Assembly (NCBI GenBank): GCA_017417585.1
Contig: JAFPYX010000043.1
Coordinates: 1-64,000, forward strand
Direction: 5' to 3'
Source: Victivallales bacterium
GTDB lineage: Bacteria > Verrucomicrobiota > Lentisphaeria > Oligosphaerales > Oligosphaeraceae
DNA: 64,000 nucleotides
Shown one piece after another: positions 25,506 through 36,370 of this stretch (its first letter is position 1; the number at the start of each line of letters is the position of its first letter). The notes beneath the pieces are model-generated. The model was not told the origin of the DNA, searched no databases, and saw only the letters and a program-made list of their open reading frames with translations. A program made the translations under genes and the position numbers.

Positions 25506-26677
25506 GATTGATTTCCTTTTCTTGCAGTTGTGGGCAGGATTGCCCGTTGGTTTTCACTTCGGCTGGATTTCATCACTTGGAGGAAATTCACCAATTCTGT
25601 GCGCATTTCTCCCAGCAGGGGGCGTTTTTCCGGGTGTGCAAATCCATCCACGAACATCCGAATGAAGCAGGCTTTGAGGGATGGGGTTAGCCAGCTGACC
25701 GATTTGTACCAGCTGACAGGCATCCTTACGCCGCTGTCCTTGACGAGGGGACACTTGCCGCTCTTGAGGTTTTCGGCGGGGTCGCCGCCGCCGCATCGTG
25801 CGTAGGGGTGCAGCCCGCTCATCAGGAGCATGTAAATCAGGATGGCGAGGCTGAAGCGTACCTGTTCGGGAGTGCGGGGACGGTTGAAGTTCTCCGGTTG
25901 GAGCAACAGCTCAGGTGCGCAGAACTCCGGGGTGAAGGTCCGAGTTGTCAGCGGTGGTTTGCCAGGAAGAGGTATCTGGAAACTGTCACAGTCAATGAGC
26001 CGAATCTGGCCATGGATGTCCACCAGAAAGTTGCTGGGATTGAAGTCATTGACGAGGACGTGGTGGCGTGCGAGCATCCGCACGGCGTCCAGGAAGTTAA
26101 TCGCGACTTGGGTGACATGGATGCGGTTCCAGCCGGGGAAGAAGCGCCGAACTTGGCAGGGGGCGAGGAGGGCCCGGAGGGTGCGGCCAGTGCATCTGTT
26201 CATCGCGAAACCGATGATGTCACCCTGGCGGTCCATCACGGGCATCCGTGGCCAGGCCAGAAAGTCCGCGTTGCCGCATTCGTGAAGAGCGAGCATCGCG
26301 GCAATGCGTTCCCGGAAGGTTGCCATCTTGGCGGCGTCGGCGCGGTTTTCGGGCTTGCAGACCTTGATGAGGACGCTGACCTTGGGTCTGGGCGCATATT
26401 GGTAGATGATGCCTTCGCCGCCGTGAGTGACCACATCTGCTCGCGAAAGCCGCAGCGGGTTTTTCCTGGGGTCATAAACGGTGATGCTGTCCAAGTTGAT
26501 GCCCTTGCCGCCAAGCACCTTCCAGTCGGCGCCGGTGGCCGGGACATTCGCGTTGGACGGACACTTCCGGGAACGAGTGGCACGCCGTGTGGTTCCGTGT
26601 CCGGTAGAGGGGACCGGAAACGGAACCGACTGGCTGGAAGGTCCACCGAAAATGATGTTGAGGAGGGTCTGGATCAT
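25502..26677 (-). CDS. Protein kinase-like protein of the TerY-P type
   Basis: A 391-aa divergent protein kinase. After about 80 N-terminal residues the glycine loop appears as HGGEGIIYQY (85-94), with a likely ATP-binding lysine at 105 (VLIKVCKP). The catalytic loop reads VNDFNPSNFLVD (209-220), where HRD is replaced but Asp211 and Asn216 remain. The metal-binding motif is LIDCDSFQI (227-235). This NDFNPSN/IDCDSFQ pattern is typical of the kinases found with TerY and PP2C, many of which carry an extra helix-hairpin-helix domain; none is evident here. It overlaps genes on both sides by 4 bp. Confidence 0.8.
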   Translation of the reverse strand: MIQTLLNIIFGGPSSQSVPFPVPSTGHGTTRRATRSRKCPSNANVPATGADWKVLGGKGINLDSITVYDPRKNPLRLSRADVVTHGGEGIIYQYAPRPKVSVLIKVCKPENRADAAKMATFRERIAAMLALHECGNADFLAWPRMPVMDRQGDIIGFAMNRCTGRTLRALLAPCQVRRFFPGWNRIHVTQVAINFLDAVRMLARHHVLVNDFNPSNFLVDIHGQIRLIDCDSFQIPLPGKPPLTTRTFTPEFCAPELLLQPENFNRPRTPEQVRFSLAILIYMLLMSGLHPYARCGGGDPAENLKSGKCPLVKDSGVRMPVSWYKSVSWLTPSLKACFIRMFVDGFAHPEKRPLLGEMRTELVNFLQVMKSSRSENQRAILPTTARKGNQS

Positions 26678-27276
26678 TCTCCAGCGGGGATTTCAGCGTT
26701 GTCGAGTTCCTGTATCATCTTGTCGATGAGCGTGGAGCCGTAGTCAGCATAGTATTCGAGGTAGTCGGTGTCGGCGAGGAAGTCGGTCGTCGAGTCGCCG
26801 GTGGGGAAGGTGAGGCCGTCACTGAAGTCATCGGAGGTGATGGCGTGTGCCTGCTCCAGGCAGGGGCAGTGTTCAGCGAGTGTGGGTTGCCGTTGGAGTA
26901 GCGAGTGCCATTCGGCAGGTGTGAGGTCATTCCAACGATCGAATTGGGTGGCCAATTCGGGGCGAGTGCAGAGGAGATAGGCCCAGGCCCGAGCCGGAAC
27001 CTCGGCAGGACAGGCGCATTTCTCAAAATACTGCGGGAGGTATTTGAAGAAAGGCCACCATTCGCAGACGTCGAGTTTTTCCCACGGGCAGTGGTCGGCG
27101 GCCTCGGGGCGGACGACGATGAGCTTGCGCCATTCTTCACCGTCCGTGAATTCGGCAAGTTGTTCCCAGATCTGAGGAGAGACAGGCTTGTCGGGGTTGG
27201 CGGCAAGATGCTGGATGAGGTCGCGCTGCGGATCGGAATCAAGAATGTTGATTGTCTCAGAATTTGTGGTGGTCAT
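26674..27276 (-). CDS. W-rich repeat protein, first gene of the TerY-P-like operon
   Basis: A 200-aa acidic protein from ATG 27276, which has AGGAGA upstream; the in-frame ATG at 27357 would reach into the promoter region. The central part has degenerate repeats of the type HCPWEKLDVCEWWPFFKYLP, then PELATQFDRWNDLTPAEW and SLLQRQPTLAEHCP. These recall the W-x-x-L-L-x-x-P-x-F-x-x-x-C repeats abundant in Lentisphaerae proteins of unknown role. The C-terminus is Asp/Glu-rich. It overlaps the kinase start by 4 bp, so it may be a substrate or adaptor of the triad. Confidence 0.65.
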   Translation of the reverse strand: MTTTNSETINILDSDPQRDLIQHLAANPDKPVSPQIWEQLAEFTDGEEWRKLIVVRPEAADHCPWEKLDVCEWWPFFKYLPQYFEKCACPAEVPARAWAYLLCTRPELATQFDRWNDLTPAEWHSLLQRQPTLAEHCPCLEQAHAITSDDFSDGLTFPTGDSTTDFLADTDYLEYYADYGSTLIDKMIQELDNAEIPAGE

Positions 27277-27554
27277 TGGAGTCTCCTGTTGTTTAATGGG
27301 TGGAAGGAATGGCGGAAAAACGTCATTGCGTTTATTATGCGACGGGAGGGATGTCAAAACGTGTCAGGGGTACGTGAGGCTTCGAAAAAAACATAACGTT
27401 TGGCCGTTCCGTCGAGTAGTAGGGAGGCGTGCCGCCTGGAGTGAAAATCGCGGAATATGGGTTATATTGAAGAGATTTTCTTTTCCAAATCACCCTAATT
27501 CCTTATTAAAACTAAGGATAACCAATCCCTACAAACGATTCCAAGGAGTTAACA

Positions 27555-31142
<3,588 letters not shown>

Positions 31143-31163
31143 TTCGTTTGTCATAGGAAATGG

Positions 31164-31206
31164 AAAGGCACCGTGCTAGCCAATGTTAGTGCGGTGCCTT
31201 TTTTAT
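31164..31206 (+). terminator. Intrinsic terminator of nifJ
   Basis: AAGGCACCG (31165-31173) pairs with CGGTGCCTT (31192-31200), and the distal arm continues into a run of T residues (31199-31204). It starts about 22 bp after the nifJ stop. Confidence 0.9.
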
Positions 31207-31247
31207 GTTGAAATCAACACATTATACCTCATAATCCTCTGCCAAAG

Positions 31248-32606
31248 ATGAATACTCTTGGACAAGGTTGCATCCGCATTGACCTCGAACACGTGCTGGG
31301 GCCGATCAAAGCCATGAACGCGGTCAACAACGGCCCGTCGAAGGCACGTTCCGACCAGACGGTCTCGAATTTCGACGAATTCGCCGCGCTGGAGATTCCC
31401 TACGCACGCCTGCATGACTCTGCGCATTGCCATTCCTACGGCGGGTGGCACTCTGTGGACATCACTGGAGTCTTTCCAGATTTTGAGGCGGATGCGGAGA
31501 AGCCTGAAAACTATGATTTCACCCTGACGGATGAATATCTGGAGAATATCCGCCTTGCGGGGACGGAGCCTTTCTACCGCCTGGGGCAGTCGATTGAACA
31601 TTGGATCAAGAAATACGGCGTCAACCCACCGCGGGATTTCCACAAGTGGGCGGTTGTCTGCGAACATGTCGTCCGACATTACAACGAGGGCTGGGCGGAT
31701 GGCTTCCACTGGAATATCCAATATTGGGAAATCTGGAACGAGCCGGACAACCAGCCGGCGGCGGATGGCCGCCCGAGTTCGACATGGACTGGGACGGTCT
31801 CGCAGTTCTGCGAGTTCTTCACAGAGGTCGCCTTGTATCTGAAACGGTGTTTTCCGAAATTGAAGATTGGTGGCCCGTCCCTGGGCTAGGATTTGGAGTA
31901 TGGCGAAAGAATCCTCAAGCACTGCCGCGAAAATGCTGTGCAGTTGGATTTCTTTTCGTGGCACTACTATTGCTCAACTGTTGAGGCTCTGGTCGCCAAG
32001 GCTGACGCCGTCCACGAACTGATGGCCAGATATGGTTACGGTAACGCGGAGTCGATTCTGAATGAATACAACTATGTTCGCGGGTGGAGCGATGAATGGC
32101 CCTATTCGCTGGACTGCGAGTCGGGCAGCCGGAACTACAAGGGCGCGGCATTTATCGCGGCGGCGATGTCGGCGCTTCAGCGCACCTCGCTGGACATGTT
32201 GATGTTCTATGACGCACGCGTCGGATGCGGCATGAACAACATGTTCGACATGACCTCGCTGGAACCGTTGCGGGGATATTATCCGTTCCTTGCGTGGTCA
32301 AGGTTGCGTCGTCTTGGAACGGAGGTCGCCGTGGGCATCACGGATTTGCCGGATGTCTATGCCACAGCGGCGATAGGCAAAGATGGTTCTGTCGGAGTGC
32401 TGGTGACGCGCTATACCGACAACGACGATATCACGGCGCCCAAACCGGTGACGTTGCAGATTCCCGAGGCTCTTCGTGGCAAAACGCCCGTCTGCCATCT
32501 GACCGACCGTCTTCGGATATATACGCAGGTCTTCCCGAAGGTATCCGCAGATGGCACTTTGACGCTCAGGATGCAGCCAAACTCGTTTGTCTATATTGAG
32601 TTCTAA
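31248..32606 (+). pseudogene. GH39-like glycoside hydrolase interrupted by an in-frame TAG
   Basis: One continuous frame of 452 codons encodes a TIM-barrel glycoside hydrolase resembling family 39 (xylosidase-type), but codon 214 is TAG (31887-31889). Upstream reading ends GGPSLG; downstream it resumes in the same frame as DLEYGERILKHC. Before the stop is EIWNEPDNQPAADG near residue 162, with the acid/base Glu of the NEP motif. After it is SILNEYNYV, where the second catalytic Glu is expected. Both halves are well conserved, so the change is recent, or a sequence error, or the codon is read through. The neighbouring RAYT-like gene starts 6 bp after its end. Confidence 0.75.
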
Positions 32607-32612
32607 AGGCAC

Positions 32613-33794
32613 ATGCTGCGTGCAGAAACCAAGCATCGGATGGGACGTCGGATGTACGGCTGGGATTACGCCGGACGTAGCATCTATATGATTACTCTTA
32701 CCATCGAGGGAAGGCGGCCGCTATTGGGGAAACTCGTGGAATGTGATGGCAAATGGATGGTGGAGCCATCAGATGCGGGACGGATTGTGGAGCAATGCCT
32801 GGCGGAATTGCCACAGCATTGGCCGGGTGTATCGCTGATTTGCACGCAGCTGATGCCGGATCATCTGCATTTCATAATTTTTGTGGAGAAAAATCAGCCG
32901 AAGCCATTGGGTGCGATTGTCGGCAGCCTGAAATCCAAAAGCACTTCGCGGGTTTTAAACCTCGCCGCACGCGGCGAGGCGCAGAGCAAGAAATTCTGGG
33001 CACCTGGCTATGTGGATATCGTATTGCTACGGCGCGGACAACTGGAAAAGATGATTGCCTATCTGCAGGATAATCCGCGACACTTGGCAATCAAGCGTGC
33101 TAATCCTACATTGTTCAAGGTAGTGCGCGATTTGCCAATTAACTTCGCCGCACGCGGCGAAGCGCGGAACCAGGGCGCGTGCGCCGATGATGTCCTGCGC
33201 CTTGGCGCGTGCGCCAAGGTTATAGGGCATTTCATGGCAATCGGCAATCACTTTCTGCTAGACTATCCAGAGATTCGGCAGGTGCAGTGCTCTCGGTCGT
33301 ATTTTTCCTATGCCCGCGAGCGGCTATCTGGTGGTGGTTGGCGTATCCTGCGTGATGCCAAGGGCAAACCAGTGGTGGCGAAGACCACGCCCGAGTTTGC
33401 CACCAAGGCGGCTGAATTGCTGGAAGCAGCCAGGCATGGCGCGGTGTTGGTTTCGCCCTGCATCAGCCACGGGGAACGTGAAATCGCCCGCCTTGCTTTT
33501 GAAGCCGGCTATCGCGTGATTGCCTTACAAAACAAGGGGTTCTCGCCAATTTACAAACCGGGCGGAAAGCTCTTCGAGACCTGTGCGAATGGCAATCTTC
33601 TACTGCTAGCGCCGATTGCCTGGCCATACGTTCCAGGCGAGAAACTCCCGACCCGTGAGTCTTCGCAAATTCTCAATCGCATCGCACAGCTCCTCGCAGG
33701 CGATGGTGCCGTGCCGATCGACTATCATGGCGTGGTAATGCAGGGCATTGAAGAAGGCGTGGCTGAGGCATGCCAGATGACAACTCGGAAATAA
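32613..33794 (+). CDS. RAYT-like Y1 transposase fused to a C-terminal domain of unknown role
   Basis: A 393-aa protein. Residues about 15-165 are a Y1 (IS200/REP-associated) transposase: MPDHLHFIIF with His84 and His86 of the HUH motif, and MIAYLQDNPRH with the likely catalytic Tyr150. RAYTs process REP palindromes by single-strand cleavage. Residues about 215-390 form a second domain with ARHGAVLVSPCISHGEREIARLAFEAG, resembling a Rossmann-like nucleotide-binding or DprA-like fold. Between them lie in-frame palindromes encoding LAARGEA, FAARGEA and GACA-type repeats. The gene follows the broken glycosidase by 6 bp. Confidence 0.72.
   Translation: MLRAETKHRMGRRMYGWDYAGRSIYMITLTIEGRRPLLGKLVECDGKWMVEPSDAGRIVEQCLAELPQHWPGVSLICTQLMPDHLHFIIFVEKNQPKPLGAIVGSLKSKSTSRVLNLAARGEAQSKKFWAPGYVDIVLLRRGQLEKMIAYLQDNPRHLAIKRANPTLFKVVRDLPINFAARGEARNQGACADDVLRLGACAKVIGHFMAIGNHFLLDYPEIRQVQCSRSYFSYARERLSGGGWRILRDAKGKPVVAKTTPEFATKAAELLEAARHGAVLVSPCISHGEREIARLAFEAGYRVIALQNKGFSPIYKPGGKLFETCANGNLLLLAPIAWPYVPGEKLPTRESSQILNRIAQLLAGDGAVPIDYHGVVMQGIEEGVAEACQMTTRK
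32960..33219 (+). repeat. Palindromic units inside the RAYT-like coding sequence
   Basis: Perfect 9-bp stems with 2-nt loops occur at 32960-32979 (CCTCGCCGC AC GCGGCGAGG), 33143-33162 (CTTCGCCGC AC GCGGCGAAG) and 33200-33219 (CCTTGGCGC GT GCGCCAAGG). A shorter one (GGCGC GT GCGCC) is at 33174-33185. All are in frame. Their size and shape are those of REP-type elements, the substrates of RAYT enzymes. Confidence 0.8.
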
Positions 33795-33820
33795 TATCTT
33801 TTTCCTAAGACAGATATTAT
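33791..33820. other. AT-rich inverted repeat between convergent genes
   Basis: ATAATATCT (33791-33799) pairs with AGATATTAT (33812-33820), overlapping the stop of the RAYT-like gene and lying about 60 bp from the end of the convergent MFS gene. It could weakly terminate transcription, but no long T-run follows on either strand. Confidence 0.4.
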
Positions 33821-33881
33821 CCTATTTGATTCCAAATGAATATGCAATATTGATTGGCAAAGGCGCAGATGCGGCTTCGCC

Positions 33882-35183
33882 TCAAACACCATGCTTGGGC
33901 GGAGTTCGCAGCTCCATCGGCAATGGCGGCAATGCGGCTATCGCCCACAGCGACAGCAGGCAGAGTGCCAGCCCGACCGCATAGAAGTGCTGGTATGCGC
34001 CAAGCACTTCTGCATCAGGAAGGTCCTTGGGGACCAGAAGCCGCAGAAGCGTGCCAACGCCAATCAATCCGACGGCACCGGCTCCGCCCCCTGCGAGAAG
34101 ATAATTGCAAATGGAGCAGATGACCTGGTTTTCGCGGGGGACGCTGGCGAGGAAGTAGTGCGCCACACAACTGTCAAAGAGTGCGCCGGCTCCACCCGCG
34201 ATGGCGAAGAGCGGGATGAAGAGCCAGGCGTTCAGAGTCTTAGGCGCAATCCACCACGCCAAGCACAGTCCTGCCAGGGCGGTCAGAGTGATGAGCAGAA
34301 TCTGCCTGGGACCGAGGTATTTGACCACGGCGGCGGCCAGGTAGGTGAAGAAGATGCCTCCCGCGCACATTACCAGCGAGTAGAGCATCGCCGTCCAGTC
34401 GCTGGCTCCATAGCTTCGTTTGATGGCGAGAATCTGGTTCTGCACTGCCAGAATGAGGCAGAGGTTCAGGCAGAAATTGGCCAGAAGAAGCTTCAGGAAA
34501 ATGCGGTCGTGGAAGGCGTGGCGCAATTGCGGGAGGACCGGCTGGCGGGAGGACTCTCGCAGCGTGGCTGTCTCGTCCACCCCTCGCAGGACCAGCACGG
34601 AGAGCAGACCGATGGCGGCACCTGTGCCCATCACGATGCAGATGGATGCCAGTCCACGGTGGCTTTGCAGGAACCATCCCATCGCGACGAGCGAAATGCA
34701 GGAACCCACGTAGAACACCGCCTGGTTGAATTGCAGGAAGCGCCCGCAGTTGTCCTGGGCGATGCATCCCAGCAGAGGCATATTGCTGACCAACCCCGCG
34801 GCCCGACAGCCATAGAAGGTAAAGGAACACAGCAGAAGCAGCGCCACGGCGGTGCGGTACCAGCCGACTATTGACAGCACAGCGGCGACCACGATGCCCA
34901 ATGCGGCGAGATTCCTCGCCGTCCAGAAGATCATCTGGGTGACGGTGGCTCCCCAGCGTGCGCAGGTGAAGCGTCCAAGCGGGAGCGTGAGATAGCCCAG
35001 GAACATCATTGCGCTGAGCAACGCGACGATGTAGTCTGGGCATTTCATTGCCAGGGCAGCCAGCACGACCACGGTCTCTCCCACGCAACGGTAGGAGAGT
35101 CCGTTCATGAAATTGAAGGTAAGGTAGTGGTTCTGGGAACGGCGCTGCACCTTCGCTGGTAAACTAGGCAAATCGTAGAGCAT
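33882..35183 (-). CDS. MFS transporter
   Basis: A 433-aa membrane protein with about 12 hydrophobic segments, a cytoplasmic central loop near residues 205-235 (RGVDETATLRESSRQP), and paired-half organisation. It fits the Major Facilitator Superfamily. The N-terminal region (NHYLTFNFMNGLSYRCVGETVVVLAAL) resembles MFS members lying beside carbohydrate genes in Lentisphaerae, so a sugar or oligosaccharide substrate is plausible but not shown. It converges on the RAYT-like gene. Confidence 0.8.
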   Translation of the reverse strand: MLYDLPSLPAKVQRRSQNHYLTFNFMNGLSYRCVGETVVVLAALAMKCPDYIVALLSAMMFLGYLTLPLGRFTCARWGATVTQMIFWTARNLAALGIVVAAVLSIVGWYRTAVALLLLCSFTFYGCRAAGLVSNMPLLGCIAQDNCGRFLQFNQAVFYVGSCISLVAMGWFLQSHRGLASICIVMGTGAAIGLLSVLVLRGVDETATLRESSRQPVLPQLRHAFHDRIFLKLLLANFCLNLCLILAVQNQILAIKRSYGASDWTAMLYSLVMCAGGIFFTYLAAAVVKYLGPRQILLITLTALAGLCLAWWIAPKTLNAWLFIPLFAIAGGAGALFDSCVAHYFLASVPRENQVICSICNYLLAGGGAGAVGLIGVGTLLRLLVPKDLPDAEVLGAYQHFYAVGLALCLLSLWAIAALPPLPMELRTPPKHGV

Positions 35184-35200
35184 ATTCGTTTGATACTCGT

Positions 35201-35326
35201 TTAATACATTGAGATGCCAGAACCGTGTCCACAGGGAAGGATTAGCGATGGTGAGTTCGTCGCCATGTCGAGTGCGAGCAAAGCGAGTACGGTGAGCAAA
35301 ATCAACTTATGAAGAATGGGATACAT
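35201..35326 (-). CDS. Possible 41-aa small protein
   Basis: From ATG 35326 a short frame encodes a hydrophobic N-terminus (YPILHKLILLTVLALLALDM) followed by a Ser/Gly-rich tail with one Cys. It could be a small exported or membrane peptide between the FGE-like gene and the MFS gene. No good ribosome-binding site is visible, so confidence is low. Confidence 0.3.
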   Translation of the reverse strand: MYPILHKLILLTVLALLALDMATNSPSLILPCGHGSGISMY

Positions 35327-35413
35327 GATGAAAGTGTCTTTGTAGGTGAGGTGCGAGTTCAATGAGAGCGGCAGCAAATGCACCTCGGAGGAGAAAACAA
35401 GACAACGTTCAGG

Positions 35414-36370
35414 TCAAGGATTCAGGGCGAGGCGGAAACCGCAGTCAGCGCAGCGGAAATATGGACCTCGGTAGGTGAAGGGGCGACACGCCGAACGGCA
35501 ATACTGCGCCTCGCCGAAAACTCCGAACCATCCGCCGCCACGGAAGACTCGGATGTCGCCCTGCGGAGCACCCTGGGGATCAGTGACGGGCGTGGAATCC
35601 AGGTCGTCCATCCAGTCTAGACACCATTCCCAGACATTGCCGTGCATGTCATAGAGTCCCCAGGCATTGGGCTGATAGCTGCCGACACGAGTATGCCGGG
35701 CAAAGCCGCCGCGTCCGTCCGCGGTATTGTAGAAATACCGTCCCAGGCCATCCATTGCGTTATCCTGTGCCGTGTTTTTCAGGTTTTGTCCATTGTTGAA
35801 AGAGGTCGTAGTTCCGGCGCGGCATGCGTATTCCCATTGCGCCTCGGTGGGCAAATCGAATTCTAGACCGGTTCTGGTGCGAAGTTTCGCCAAGAAGGAG
35901 CCTTCATCCACCGCATGGCCCTTCGCGGGCCATCCGGCGCCCTTTTCAGGCGAGGTTCCACGGATGTCCTCGTAGGAAACCCATTCCACTGGGTTGGTGG
36001 CTCCGATGTATTTGGCGGGATTCGCCCCTGCAATCAATTCGTATTGTGCCTGCGTTACCTCGAAGACACCCAGATAGAAATCCCGCGTGAGCGTAACTGC
36101 GTGCGTCGGCTCGTTGGCGCATTTGCCGAGTTCGCCCTCCGGACTGCCCATGACGAAACTTCCCGCCGGAATCCGCCGCATCCAGAGCTGTGTGGTACGG
36201 CAGGTGTCATTGGAGAGTTCCGGCCCACTTTCGGAAAAGCTTCTATCGCCTGTCACGAGGTCGACCACCAAGTAGGTTTCGGCACCCTGCGGCGTCTCTT
36301 CGGCAGCCGTGAATTCCAGACAGAACGCCAGCAAGACAAACATCAAAGAGACAATTCTGCGTTTCATCAT
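35414..36370 (-). CDS. Exported formylglycine-generating-enzyme-family protein
   Basis: A 318-aa protein with a signal peptide (residues 1-23, KRRIVSLMFVLLAFCLEFTAAE). The FGE/SUMF1 fold follows: RIPAGSFVMGSP near residue 67, LGVFEVTQAQYELI near 101, DLPTEAQWEYACRAGT near 172, GNVWEWCLDW near 247 and the C-terminal CGFRLALNP. True sulfatase-maturing FGEs need two active-site cysteines near the C-terminus; whether the Cys residues here serve that role is uncertain. Its ATG overlaps the stop of the upstream beta-helix gene (ATGA), so the two form an operon. Confidence 0.87.
   Translation of the reverse strand: MMKRRIVSLMFVLLAFCLEFTAAEETPQGAETYLVVDLVTGDRSFSESGPELSNDTCRTTQLWMRRIPAGSFVMGSPEGELGKCANEPTHAVTLTRDFYLGVFEVTQAQYELIAGANPAKYIGATNPVEWVSYEDIRGTSPEKGAGWPAKGHAVDEGSFLAKLRTRTGLEFDLPTEAQWEYACRAGTTTSFNNGQNLKNTAQDNAMDGLGRYFYNTADGRGGFARHTRVGSYQPNAWGLYDMHGNVWEWCLDWMDDLDSTPVTDPQGAPQGDIRVFRGGGWFGVFGEAQYCRSACRPFTYRGPYFRCADCGFRLALNP

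Noticed and set aside
31887..31889. TAG as a recoded sense codon genome-wide
   Set aside because: Genes at 2874, 3579 and 22931 end normally with TAG, so general recoding is not supported; local readthrough is left open.
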